Assembly: GCF_017347095.1 (NCBI RefSeq)
Contig: NZ_JADPRZ010000033.1
Span: 1 to 40,726, forward strand
Origin: Sporosarcina sp. E16_8
Lineage (GTDB): Bacteria; Bacillota; Bacilli; Bacillales_A; Planococcaceae
Length of the DNA stretch: 40,726 nucleotides
Reading direction: 5' to 3'
Position numbers and translations under genes: made by a program. A model generated the notes under the pieces. The model was not told where the DNA came from, searched no databases, and saw only the letters and a program-made list of their open reading frames with translations. Shown here piece after piece: positions 8,666 through 17,582 of this stretch (positions are counted from its first letter, which is position 1; each line of letters begins with the position of its first letter).

Positions 8666-9603
8666 ATCTTTCCCTCCTTTGTCACGCCGTAACGTCGGAC
8701 TGCACAAAGTTCTTTCTCCAATTTAGTGCCTGCAAGCTTCATCACTTCTACCGATTTCCCCGTGGAATGGGAATGAAGAAGCAACCCGTCACCAAAATAA
8801 AACCCGACATGACGGATACTCGCTTTTCCTTCATTATCAGCAAAAAATAGAAGATCTCCTTTTTTCCAGAGCGACTGATTATCTAATGGAATTTCCTCAC
8901 CTACGCTGGCTTGGTCACCGCCATCCCGTGGAATGCTGTGCCCACAAGCTTTCAACATACTGTATGTAAAACCGGAACAATCATAGCCATACGAAGACAT
9001 ACCTCCCCATATATAAGGTAGATCGAGGAAAGCGAGCCCTTTATCAACCGCTACAGAAGGTTGTTCTTTTTTAAATTGATGAACAGATGGCGCTAGTTCC
9101 GTATCTTGTTTTAGTAGCAAGGCTTCTCCATCAGGTGCGCACACGCGTAAATGGCCACCAGACTCACCGATATAGGGGAGAATTGAGTTGAACGGAATAA
9201 CGACGCAAGGAGAACCGTCTACTTTCCAAAGTTGTGCTTTTCCCGCTATCACTCTTGCAAATCCAGTCGCATGTATCGGTTCCGCTTCCTTCAGCTGCGC
9301 AAGAGGGACCCAACCCGGATAGCCCCTTTCGTCTTTAGTTGACGATTGCCAGACAGCAATGATTTTCGCCCAATCACCTTGCACATCTTCAACGATGACC
9401 GGTTCACCAAACAGCAACTGCGTCTGAATCCGATTGCCATCACACAAGTCAAGGCGTGGTTCATACGGTAACTTCTCAAGCCATTCCGTTAACCGGACCG
9501 GGTTCGCTGTTCCAGGTTCATCAATCACACGGACAGATTCAGGTGAAGTCCACACAGTTGCAACCGGGACCGCACAATACCAAGTGTTTACAGTCGTTTC
9601 CAT
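8662..9603 (-). CDS. ykfC: Gamma-D-glutamyl-L-diamino acid endopeptidase, NlpC/P60 (YkfC)
   Basis: A 313-residue cytoplasmic murein-peptide hydrolase. YkfC-type enzymes cut between D-Glu and the diamino acid in peptides with a free N-terminal L-Ala. Residues 1-170 form SH3-like domains (the GWVPLAQL strand is typical) and 185-310 form the NlpC/P60 domain. The catalytic triad is visible: Cys209 in GYDCSGF, His265 in IRHVGF and His277 in LLHSHS, with spacing close to the family. There is no signal peptide, which fits a cytosolic recycling role. AAGGAG precedes the ATG. It sits between the ykfB remnant and ykfD. Confidence 0.94.
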   Translation of the reverse strand: METTVNTWYCAVPVATVWTSPESVRVIDEPGTANPVRLTEWLEKLPYEPRLDLCDGNRIQTQLLFGEPVIVEDVQGDWAKIIAVWQSSTKDERGYPGWVPLAQLKEAEPIHATGFARVIAGKAQLWKVDGSPCVVIPFNSILPYIGESGGHLRVCAPDGEALLLKQDTELAPSVHQFKKEQPSVAVDKGLAFLDLPYIWGGMSSYGYDCSGFTYSMLKACGHSIPRDGGDQASVGEEIPLDNQSLWKKGDLLFFADNEGKASIRHVGFYFGDGLLLHSHSTGKSVEVMKLAGTKLEKELCAVRRYGVTKEGKI

Positions 9604-9639
9604 TATCCATCCACTCCTTAACCTATATGCTCCATCTGT

Positions 9640-9827
9640 TCATAGCCAAAGCCCAGCACTGACGTTTCCAGTAAACAAATCGAACTTCTATGATAGAAGC
9701 GAGTAACGTTTGGCTAACTTGTCGCATAATGCGCTGATGCCGTAATACCCAATTTGGTCTCACTACTACTCCCGACCATACATTTCACACCGTACAATCT
9801 TGCGCGTGCATTGACTTTCAATGCTTA
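9640..9827 (-). pseudogene. ykfB: Remnant of ykfB (L-Ala-D/L-Glu epimerase)
   Basis: On the minus strand, codons from 9824 down to about 9694 read ALKVNARARLYGVKCMVGSS, then ETKLGITASAHYATS, a stop codon, and PNVTRF. This is the conserved C-terminal segment of Ala-Glu epimerases (family pattern CMVGSM-ETK-GITA-AHFA, then N-TRFD). The frame has a stop just before the segment and an internal TAG; downstream it decays. No upstream part survives, since ykfA ends at 9856. The position between ykfA and ykfC is exactly that of ykfB in B. subtilis. The match is from memory of the family, not an alignment. Confidence 0.85.
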
Positions 9828-9855
9828 GTGGATGCCGCTCATTTTCGACGCTTAA

Positions 9856-10779
9856 TTATTCCACGCCCGGTAATATCGTCAATGTCTTATTATCTGCATC
9901 GAGCTTTGCACCGACGCCTAGTGGGATCGCAAAATGCGGCTGGCAATGACCAATTTGGAATCCTTTCACGACTGGCACCCCTAGATTACCCATGTAATGG
10001 TCGAAGACTTCGTCAATCGTAAGTGTTTCTTTTCGTTTTTTCGGTTCCGCGTCTGAGTAGTTACCGATAACAATTCCTGCTGCCTCTTTTAGCTTACCAG
10101 CCATGCGCAGTTGATTGAGAAGACCATCTACTCTGTATGGCTCTTCACCTACATCTTCTATAAAGAGAAGCTTCCCCTTCGTGTCCACTTCGAACTTGGT
10201 ACCAATTCCACTGGCAAGTAGCGACAGATTCCCGCCAACAAGTTCACCTTGCGCAACACCAGCTGTAATCGTTTCAAGAGGTGAAATCGCTTCTGTGTAA
10301 TGAAGTTCCATCGGCTCAAATAACTGTTGAAACATTTTTGCAGATAATTCATGGAACGTGTCTTTCCCTACACAAGATGCTAACATCGGACCATGAAACG
10401 TGACGAGATTGGAATACAGTCCCATCGCCGTATGCAGGTACGTGATATCACTGAATCCCCAAAACACCTTCGGATTCTCTTTCATAAGCTGCAAATCGAT
10501 TTTATCCGTAAAGCGAGCTGAACCGTACCCTCCGCCCGCACAGATGATTCCTTTAATCGAAGGATCTGCGAACATGCTATGTAAATCCTCAAGTCGTTCA
10601 TCGTCCGTCCCCGCAAGATAACCATGGACATTCTTAACATGCTTCCCAAACTTCCATTTCAATCCCAGTTGTTCAAGAAACGCAAGTGAGCGCTCTAAGT
10701 TCTCCTGATTCGGCGGGCTCGATGGAGCGATGATACCGATTGTGTCACCTTTTTGAAGACGTTGTGGTCGTATTTTCAT
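9856..10779 (-). CDS. ykfA: LD-carboxypeptidase, peptidase S66 (YkfA / LdcA / MccF family)
   Basis: A 307-residue cytoplasmic serine peptidase that trims D-amino acids from murein tetrapeptides. The family triad is readable: Ser110 in GFSDIT, Glu208 in LFIEDVGEEPYR and His278 in QIGHCQPH. The N-terminal GDTIGIIAPSSP and the GGGYGS segment are also typical. There is no signal peptide. AAAGGAAG precedes the ATG. It follows dppE after an intrinsic terminator, so the ykf part may be expressed at a lower level than the transporter. MccF-like microcin immunity proteins share the fold, but the neighbourhood favours YkfA. Confidence 0.92.
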   Translation of the reverse strand: MKIRPQRLQKGDTIGIIAPSSPPNQENLERSLAFLEQLGLKWKFGKHVKNVHGYLAGTDDERLEDLHSMFADPSIKGIICAGGGYGSARFTDKIDLQLMKENPKVFWGFSDITYLHTAMGLYSNLVTFHGPMLASCVGKDTFHELSAKMFQQLFEPMELHYTEAISPLETITAGVAQGELVGGNLSLLASGIGTKFEVDTKGKLLFIEDVGEEPYRVDGLLNQLRMAGKLKEAAGIVIGNYSDAEPKKRKETLTIDEVFDHYMGNLGVPVVKGFQIGHCQPHFAIPLGVGAKLDADNKTLTILPGVE

Positions 10780-10864
10780 ATTAATAACTTCCTTTCATTC
10801 ACAAAATCTTTTTTGAAGTTGTGATGGCACTCCTAAAGTTAACGGTACAGCACCAACTATTCAA

Positions 10865-10895
10865 GAAAAAAACGGCGCCACAACGGACGCCGCGA
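10865..10895 (-). terminator. Internal terminator between dppE and ykfA
   Basis: On the minus strand, CGGCG (10888-10892 complement) and CGCCG (10873-10877 complement) enclose a 10-nt loop and run into TTTTTTT. It probably sets the ratio of the abundant binding protein to the downstream enzymes. Confidence 0.8.
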
Positions 10896-10902
10896 CTTTC
10901 AC

Positions 10903-12552
10903 TTAGTTCTTATCCGTATACTTCAAATCGATATAACCAACCGGATGGCGCAAAATTCCGGTAATACCGGGCTTTTCAAGCGTCGTCTGGTTATAATAAT
11001 AAATCGGGAAGACAGGCATTTCTTCCATTAGAAGCTGATCCGCCTGTTTCAGCAATTCCCAACGTTTGTTTTCATCTGTTTCTTTTTTAATGTCCGTAAT
11101 AAGCTTATCATACTCCGCATTCGACCACGTCGTCCGGTTCATAGACGAGTCTGTGATGAAACTTTCAAGTGCATTCACAGGATCTGCATAGTCATGCAAG
11201 AAGGAAGAGCGGGACATTTGGTATTTAAACTCTTTTTGTTCAGAAGCGAAGACTGCGCTCTCAATATTTTTCAAGCCCACGTCAACACCAAGAACTTCCT
11301 TGAACGTCGCTTGTAGTGCTACCGCGATGTTTTGATGGGATGGGCTTGTTGAATACGTTAATTCCACTTTTGGTAATTCCGTATAGCCCTCTTCTTTCAT
11401 TCCTTCTTCGAGAAGCTTTTTCGCTTCATCCTTATTAAATTCAACAAGATTACCCACAGAGTCACGGAATTCCTTGCCGTCCGGACCGATAAATCCGTAT
11501 GTGATGAAACCGTGCGCTGGTTTTTCGCCATTTTTCGTCACGTAGTCGACGATTTCTTGCTGGTTAACCGCGAGTCCGAATGCTCTTCGGATTTTAGTAT
11601 TTGTGAAAGGCTCCATCGAGGTATTGAAACGGTAGAAGTAAAGTCCCGCTTGGTCATCGATTCGCAGTTCGTCGCTATCTTTCAACTTTTCCGCAAGTTC
11701 AGGCGGTACTCCTGATTGATCTAGCTCACCCGATTCGTACATTTGATATTCCGTTGTTGGATCATTGACCATAGCCCACTCTACTTTGTCGAGCTTCACA
11801 GCAGCTGCATCCCAATAATTTTCGTTCTTTTCGAAAACGAAACTTACATCATGATCCCACGATGCTAATTTGAATGGACCATTCCCAACAAATGATGCCG
11901 CTTCTGTGAACCATTTCGGATTGGCAGTTGCTACTTTTTCATTAATCGGGAAGAAACTTGGGTTTGTAATAATATTCAAGAACGCCTCATTTGGTCCCGT
12001 TAACTTCACGATTAATGTTTTCTCGTCCGGCGCTTCTACTGCAACATCCTCAGCAGTACCTTCACCAGTATTATAGGCTTCCGCTCCTTCGATAAAATAC
12101 GCTAGGAACGAAGCAGGTGAAGCTGTTTCCGGATCAAGCATATGACGCCAAGCATAGACAAAGTCCCCCGCTACTACAGGATCTCCATTTGACCATTTTG
12201 CAGCATCACGGATGGTAAATGTATATGTCAGGCCATCTTCAGAAACATCAATCTTCTCTGCCGTCGCTTCTACAGCCAGATGATCTTCTGACAGACGCGT
12301 CAAGCCTTCCATCAAGTTGTTCAATGCACCCCATGAAACTGCGTTGAACCCGACAGATGGATCAAACGATGTCGGTTCCTCACCATTATTTAAGTAAAGG
12401 ATTTTCTCCTTTGCCACCGTTTCTTCTTTCTTTTCTTCGCCTTTAGTGCCCTTATCCTTCTCTGGTTCTTTCCCAGCATCCTTCGTAGCTGTACAAGCTG
12501 CCAACACGAGTGCAAGCATGGCTACAATAAGAAACGTCAACCACTTCTTCAT
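10903..12552 (-). CDS. dppE: Peptide-binding lipoprotein (DppE type)
   Basis: A 549-residue extracytoplasmic solute-binding protein of family 5. The signal peptide ends in the lipobox LAAC with Cys20 as the lipid anchor, followed by a Lys/Glu-rich linker (about 25-50). The body carries EEPTSFDPSVGFNAVSWG and the family motif around WSNGDPVVAGDFVYAW. An AAAGGGGG ribosome site precedes the ATG. It follows dppBCD and precedes the ykf genes, as in B. subtilis, where DppE binds dipeptides and murein tripeptide. The exact ligand is inferred from context. Confidence 0.93.
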   Translation of the reverse strand: MKKWLTFLIVAMLALVLAACTATKDAGKEPEKDKGTKGEEKKEETVAKEKILYLNNGEEPTSFDPSVGFNAVSWGALNNLMEGLTRLSEDHLAVEATAEKIDVSEDGLTYTFTIRDAAKWSNGDPVVAGDFVYAWRHMLDPETASPASFLAYFIEGAEAYNTGEGTAEDVAVEAPDEKTLIVKLTGPNEAFLNIITNPSFFPINEKVATANPKWFTEAASFVGNGPFKLASWDHDVSFVFEKNENYWDAAAVKLDKVEWAMVNDPTTEYQMYESGELDQSGVPPELAEKLKDSDELRIDDQAGLYFYRFNTSMEPFTNTKIRRAFGLAVNQQEIVDYVTKNGEKPAHGFITYGFIGPDGKEFRDSVGNLVEFNKDEAKKLLEEGMKEEGYTELPKVELTYSTSPSHQNIAVALQATFKEVLGVDVGLKNIESAVFASEQKEFKYQMSRSSFLHDYADPVNALESFITDSSMNRTTWSNAEYDKLITDIKKETDENKRWELLKQADQLLMEEMPVFPIYYYNQTTLEKPGITGILRHPVGYIDLKYTDKN

Positions 12553-12611
12553 ACAAAATCCCCCTTTGTTTGTGATGAATATGGAAGCACTTTCGTGCGT
12601 ATTTCCAACGT

Positions 12612-13697
12612 TTAGGTAAAAACCAGTTTCGAGCGTTCATCTTGTAACCAGCAATTGACTGCATGGTCTTTAGTTAGTTGTGTTGTTTCTGGATAAACAC
12701 GGTCGCAGACATCCATCGCAAACGGACATCTCGCTGTGAACGGACAGCCTTCAGGCGGTGCAAACAGATCTGGGGGCGTCCCTTCAATCGGCTGTAGTTC
12801 CTCTTCTTTCAAATCAAGCCGTGGAACCGAGTTGAGTAGCCCTTTCGTATACGGGTGTTGTGGCGTATAGAAAATCTCACGCTTCTCTCCTATTTCAATC
12901 ACCTTACCCGCATACATGACTGCGATGCGGTCTGCAATCTTGGCGACAACGCCCAGATCATGTGTAATCAGAATAATTGATACGCCTGTCTTTTCTTGAA
13001 TTTCATCAAAAAGCTCAAGAATTTGAGCCTGGATTGTAACGTCGAGTGCGGTAGTAGGTTCATCCGCAATTAGCAGTTCTGGTTCACAAATAAGGGCAAT
13101 CGCAATGACTATCCGTTGTCTCATGCCACCAGAAAACTGGTGCGGGTATTGTTTCAACCGCTCTTCGGGACTCGGAATACCTACTAGTTCCAACATTTCA
13201 ATCGCTTTCTTCCGCGCATCTGCCTTGCTTACTTTGTGATGTGTTCGATATCCTTCGGTCAACTGTTCACCAATTTGTAGTGTTGGATTCAAGGCGGTCA
13301 TCGGGTCTTGAAAAATCATCGAAATATCAACACCTTGGATCTTCCGCAGACCTGCTTTACTCAACTTCGTCAGGTCTTTCCCTTTGAATAGTACTTTGCC
13401 ATTCTTTATTCTTCCAGGCGGCTGCGGAATCAGCCCCATGATTGTGTTTGCCGTGACACTTTTTCCGCATCCGGATTCTCCTACGATTGCGAGCGTCTCT
13501 CCCTTGTACAGATCGAACGACACACCGCGGAGCGCCTGGACTTCACCGCCAAATGTCTTAAATGATACGTGTAACTCTTCTACAGTAAGCACCTTTTCGG
13601 TTGAAACAGCTTTTCGATTCTTGCCCTTCTGTCTAACTAAATCTTCCTGCCGATTACAAACAAGTGCTTTCGCATTATCCGATTGATGTTCATTCAA
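12612..13697 (-). CDS. dppD: Peptide ABC transporter ATPase (DppD)
   Basis: A 361-residue ATPase. Walker A is GESGCGKSV (the Val is usual in DppD/OppD), the signature [15 protein letters not shown], and Walker [13 protein letters not shown]. The C-terminal [14 protein letters not shown] is the oligopeptide-transporter tail. The start is TTG at 13697, because AAGGGGGTGA lies about 7 nt upstream and the nearby ATG is in another frame. This gives about 35 extra, basic N-terminal residues before the ABC domain, longer than usual. Its ribosome site overlaps the dppC stop. Confidence 0.94.
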   Translation of the reverse strand: MNEHQSDNAKALVCNRQEDLVRQKGKNRKAVSTEKVLTVEELHVSFKTFGGEVQALRGVSFDLYKGETLAIVGESGCGKSVTANTIMGLIPQPPGRIKNGKVLFKGKDLTKLSKAGLRKIQGVDISMIFQDPMTALNPTLQIGEQLTEGYRTHHKVSKADARKKAIEMLELVGIPSPEERLKQYPHQFSGGMRQRIVIAIALICEPELLIADEPTTALDVTIQAQILELFDEIQEKTGVSIILITHDLGVVAKIADRIAVMYAGKVIEIGEKREIFYTPQHPYTKGLLNSVPRLDLKEEELQPIEGTPPDLFAPPEGCPFTARCPFAMDVCDRVYPETTQLTKDHAVNCWLQDERSKLVFT

Positions 13698-13703
13698 AAC
13701 CCA

Positions 13704-14642
13704 TCACCCCCTTAGTTTCGGATCGAGTGCATCTTGCATACCGTCACCAAGAACGTTAAATGCAAACATCGTCATTGAAATGAAAAATGCTGGGAAGAAC
13801 AATCGCCACCAATAACCTGACAAAATGACTGGCAGTGCATCATTTGCCATCACTCCCCAACTCGCAAATGGGACTTGAATGCCGAGGCCCAAGAAGCTAA
13901 GGAACGCCTCCGCAAATATGGCACTGGGCACGGTAAGTGTCATCTGTACGATAATCGGTCCCATCGTATTTGGTAATAAATTTTTTCGGATGATTCTCGG
14001 AGTCTTTGCCCCAAATGATTTCGAGGCAGTAACAAATTCATAATTTTTAATTTGGAGAACTTGTCCCCTAACGATACGAGCCATACCGACCCAGCCCGTG
14101 ATGGTCAGCGCAATGATAATTGTCGTCAAACTCGCACCCATGACAACCATCAGCAAGATGACAACGAGCAAATGCGGCAATCCGTACAGTATTTCAATGA
14201 TGCGCATCATAAGTGTATCGGTTCGCCCACCTTTATACCCACTGATTCCACCATAGATGATACCAATGAAGAAATCGATTAAAGCTGCCATGACACCTAC
14301 AAACAGTGAAATACGTGCACCATACCATGTACGAGTAAAGACATCTCGCCCCGCTTCATCCGTCCCAAACCAATGTTCAGCAGAAGGGGCTTTGTTCTGA
14401 TTCGGATAATCCGTTCCCGTCACAGAATGTGGCGAGAAAACCGGGCCGAAGATCGCAAACAGTGTTAATACGATAAGAAAAACAAGTCCGCTAATTGCCA
14501 ATTTATTTTTCCGCAAGCGATGCCAGGCATCTTTCCAGTAGGACAGCGATGGCCTGACGACTGATTCTGCTATGTCCGAATCCTTCTCTTTTGGTTTGAA
14601 CCACTCATCTGGAATAGTTACCCTTTCATCTTTCTGTACCAT
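13704..14642 (-). CDS. dppC: Peptide ABC transporter permease (DppC)
   Basis: A 312-residue inner permease. After a polar N-terminal tail of about 45 residues comes the first membrane helix (LAISGLVFLIVLTLFAIFGP), then the OppC N-terminal pattern WFGTDEAGRDVFTR and five more helices. The EAA coupling loop is seen in FVTASKSFGAKTPRIIRKNLLPN. The start overlaps the dppB stop by one base (TAATG). It pairs with DppB to form the membrane channel. Confidence 0.95.
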   Translation of the reverse strand: MVQKDERVTIPDEWFKPKEKDSDIAESVVRPSLSYWKDAWHRLRKNKLAISGLVFLIVLTLFAIFGPVFSPHSVTGTDYPNQNKAPSAEHWFGTDEAGRDVFTRTWYGARISLFVGVMAALIDFFIGIIYGGISGYKGGRTDTLMMRIIEILYGLPHLLVVILLMVVMGASLTTIIIALTITGWVGMARIVRGQVLQIKNYEFVTASKSFGAKTPRIIRKNLLPNTMGPIIVQMTLTVPSAIFAEAFLSFLGLGIQVPFASWGVMANDALPVILSGYWWRLFFPAFFISMTMFAFNVLGDGMQDALDPKLRG

Positions 14643-15577
14643 TACACATCACCATCCTTCCTGTGCAGTTTAATGCGCGGATCTAGGAAGCCGTAAACGA
14701 TGTCGACGAGGAATAGCATGAAGACGAGAAATGCACTGTAGAAGACGGTGGATCCCATAATAACCGGATAATCTCGGTTATTGATACTTTCAACGAAATA
14801 TTTTCCCATTCCAGGTATCGCAAAGATCTTCTCAATGACGAACGTCCCTGTCAAAATCCCTGCAAGCATCGTTCCCATTATAGTGACGACAGGCATAAGT
14901 GCATTACGAAGTGCATGGCGCACGACAACACGGAACGGTGTAAGCCCTTTCGCACGTGCCATCTTCATATAATCTTGCGTCAACACTTCAAGCATACTTG
15001 CACGCGTCAGCCGTGCGATGATTGCCGTCGGGCCCGTCGCAAGCGCTAATGTCGGCAATATCATATGAAGCGGGCTACTCCACGTCGCAGGTGGTAGCAA
15101 TTGCCATGTGACGGCGACTTGCTGTATTAACAGCGTCGCAAGCACGAAGTTCGGAACGGATATCCCGACGACAGCGAAGGTCATTGCCATATAATCAATA
15201 AATCCGTTATGCCGGAGCGCCGCGAATGTGCCAAGAATAATACCCGATATGACTGCAACAAGAATTGTAATCATTCCAAGTTCGAATGAAATCGGAAATC
15301 CCCTGGCAAGCAAACTGTTCACGGTCTCGTTCGGCTTTTTAATCGATGGTCCAAAATCAAACGTCACAATTGACTTTAAATAATAGACGTATTGAACAGC
15401 AACTGGCTGATCAAGTTTATAGAACTTTTCAAGGTTCGCCTGAATCGTCGGATTAGTTGTCCTTTCTTCATCGAACGGCGATCCTGGTATTGAATGCATT
15501 AGGAAGAACGTCAATGTTGCGATGATAAGGATCGTAGCAATCATCATGAAAAACCGTTTGACTATGTATACCGCCAT
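14642..15577 (-). CDS. dppB: Peptide ABC transporter permease (DppB)
   Basis: A 311-residue permease with six predicted helices. It starts with the usual short cytoplasmic end and first helix (FFMMIATILIIATLTFFLMHSIPGSPF). The EAA loop is DYMKMARAKGLTPFRVVVRHALRNALMPV, and the last loop has the VFAIPGMGKYFVESI pattern as FAIPGMGKYFVESI. GGGGGA precedes the ATG. It is the first gene of the dpp-ykf operon, with its own promoter downstream of the oppA terminator. There is no dppA D-aminopeptidase gene ahead of it, unlike B. subtilis. Confidence 0.95.
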   Translation of the reverse strand: MAVYIVKRFFMMIATILIIATLTFFLMHSIPGSPFDEERTTNPTIQANLEKFYKLDQPVAVQYVYYLKSIVTFDFGPSIKKPNETVNSLLARGFPISFELGMITILVAVISGIILGTFAALRHNGFIDYMAMTFAVVGISVPNFVLATLLIQQVAVTWQLLPPATWSSPLHMILPTLALATGPTAIIARLTRASMLEVLTQDYMKMARAKGLTPFRVVVRHALRNALMPVVTIMGTMLAGILTGTFVIEKIFAIPGMGKYFVESINNRDYPVIMGSTVFYSAFLVFMLFLVDIVYGFLDPRIKLHRKDGDV

Positions 15578-15648
15578 GCATCATTCCCCCAAACTCTCTG
15601 TCTTTCTTCCTTTTTATATCTAACTATTCAAATAACTAGGTAATCACA

Positions 15649-15677
15649 ATTCTATCAAACTCTTGTGAATATTACAA
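15649..15677 (-). promoter_or_regulatory. SigmaA-type promoter of dppB
   Basis: On the minus strand, TTGTAA (15672-15677) and TAGAAT (15649-15654) are 17 bp apart, between the oppA terminator and dppB. The -10 matches at 5 of 6 positions and the -35 at 4 of 6. Confidence 0.6.
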
Positions 15678-15690
15678 CATCACTAACAAG

Positions 15691-15731
15691 AAAAAAACCG
15701 TTACCCAGAGTAATCTAGGTAACGGTTTTTA
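15691..15731 (-). terminator. Terminator of the opp operon
   Basis: The stem AAAAACCGTTACC / GGTAACGGTTTTT (arms about 15693-15705 and 15718-15730) is perfect over 13 bp with a 12-nt loop and ends in a U run on the minus strand. It separates the two transporter operons. Confidence 0.92.
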
Positions 15732-15740
15732 ACTATTTAC

Positions 15741-17558
15741 TTATTCAGATACGCCCCACATCCATGGGTTGTAGTTAGGAGTACCTGCTTCAATCGAGTA
15801 GTTAACCATACGCTTGTTAGTAGCTGTTAGTGCATAACGGTATACAGTTGGTGCAACCGGTACGTCTTCAACCATAAGCGCCTGCCACTGATTGTAGATG
15901 TCTTTACGGTAGTCCGAGTCAAATGCTTTCTCAGACGTTCCAGCTGTTAAGAGCTCATCGTTCTTTTCGCTCGTGTAATGAGAGTAGTTAAACGATGCTG
16001 TTCTTCCATACAAGCCTGATGGATCTGGATCTGATCCAGTTCCCCATGCGCCTTGATAGATATCGATTTTTGATTCGCCAGCTTTTAACATATCGTAGAA
16101 TGAATTGAACTCATGTAAACGACCGTCAAGAAGTTCAACTTTGATACCTACATCAGCCCAGTTTTGCATATAGAACTGTGCAATTGGTTCAGCTGTTTCC
16201 CCACCAGCCATAGAAGCGAAGTTAAGTACGAATTCTTCACCTTTATCATTTTCACGGAAGCCATCGCCGTCTACATCTTTATAGCCAGCTTCATCAAGAA
16301 GCGCTTTTGCTTTTTCAGCATCATATCCACGGCCTGGATTGTCCCCATCATGGAAACTTGCGAATACCGGGATGATTAAAGTTGTAGCCGGGAAACGAAG
16401 ACCATGGTAAAGTTCTTTACCAATTGTATCGTTATCCATTGCGTGCCACATTGCTTGACGAACAAGTTTGTTGCTCATTTTTTTACTTGGATCCATTACG
16501 TTTTCTTTCTCTTCCCATTGACCAAGATTGAAGCCGATATATGTGTACGCAAGGTCTACTTTTGCAAGAAGTTCTACGTTTTCAACCTTTTTCGCATTTT
16601 CGTACTGATCGACTGGAACACTTGCAAAGTCGATTTCACCTTTTTTAAGTGCTTCAAGAGCAGTTGCCGAACTTACCACTTTCAAAACAACTGTTTTATT
16701 GGCAGGTTTCCCTCTCCAATAATCTTCGCTTCTTTCAAAAAGGACAGATTCGCCTGGTACAATTTTAGCAACTTTATAAGGTCCGAAACCGATTGGATTT
16801 ACACGAATCTTATCTGATGCTACGATTTCTTCCATTGTCAATTCACCAGCTGTTACGTCACCCACATGGTGTCTTGGAGTAGGGTATGTCACAATACCTG
16901 ATAGAAGGGACGGTGTAGCTTCAGTATATGTGATCGCAATTTCTTTATCGCTAATTACGTTAATACCGGAAATTTTATCCGTTTCTCCTTTGTTATATGC
17001 AGGCATACCTACTACGTTTTCGATCATGAAATCATAACGGTCACCGACATAATCAGGGTGTCCTAAAAGCTCGTACGTGTAAAGGAGATCCGATGCTTTT
17101 ACAGGCTCCCCATCATGCCAATTCACATTGTCTGCGATTTTTAGTGTGATTGTTTTGTTGTCATCAGAAATTTCATATGTTGCAGCTCCATCATTTGTGA
17201 TCAAATAGTCACCATCAGTAGCTAGAAGATCTTCAACGAAGAACTGCATGACGTCAGCGTCATATGCTCCAGAATAGAACACAGGGCTCAATGTACCTTC
17301 GAACGGAGAATCACTAACAAGTCCAAACGTTAGTTCACCGTCTTCTTTTGCTGCTGCCGTATTTGCGACGTCTAGCGGGAATACAAGTGCATCGCCTTCA
17401 GCCGGTTTTTCTTCCGGTTTTTCCTCAGTCTTCGTTTCTTTTTCCTTGTCTTTTTCTACTTCTTTTTCGCCAACTGCGTTCTCTTTACCTGTACAAGCAG
17501 CTAAAAACACGCTGAGAACAAGCATTAGACCAACAAGTAACATAAGTTGCTTCTTCAT
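15741..17558 (-). CDS. Oligopeptide-binding lipoprotein (OppA type)
   Basis: A solute-binding protein of family 5, about 605 residues. The signal peptide ends in VFLAAC with the Cys near residue 22, followed by a long Lys/Glu-rich linker (about 25-55) and the binding domain. WHDGEPVKASDLLYTYELL is the family signature. The ATG at 17558 is preceded by a TTG codon at 17561; GGGGAGG lies 8 nt from the TTG and 11 nt from the ATG, so either may be used. It is the last gene of the operon, behind the ATPases and permeases, and is followed by a strong terminator. It differs clearly from DppE, so the two systems probably have different ligands. Confidence 0.93.
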   Translation of the reverse strand: MKKQLMLLVGLMLVLSVFLAACTGKENAVGEKEVEKDKEKETKTEEKPEEKPAEGDALVFPLDVANTAAAKEDGELTFGLVSDSPFEGTLSPVFYSGAYDADVMQFFVEDLLATDGDYLITNDGAATYEISDDNKTITLKIADNVNWHDGEPVKASDLLYTYELLGHPDYVGDRYDFMIENVVGMPAYNKGETDKISGINVISDKEIAITYTEATPSLLSGIVTYPTPRHHVGDVTAGELTMEEIVASDKIRVNPIGFGPYKVAKIVPGESVLFERSEDYWRGKPANKTVVLKVVSSATALEALKKGEIDFASVPVDQYENAKKVENVELLAKVDLAYTYIGFNLGQWEEKENVMDPSKKMSNKLVRQAMWHAMDNDTIGKELYHGLRFPATTLIIPVFASFHDGDNPGRGYDAEKAKALLDEAGYKDVDGDGFRENDKGEEFVLNFASMAGGETAEPIAQFYMQNWADVGIKVELLDGRLHEFNSFYDMLKAGESKIDIYQGAWGTGSDPDPSGLYGRTASFNYSHYTSEKNDELLTAGTSEKAFDSDYRKDIYNQWQALMVEDVPVAPTVYRYALTATNKRMVNYSIEAGTPNYNPWMWGVSE

Positions 17559-17582
17559 CAATTGTATTACCTCCCCTTTTTT

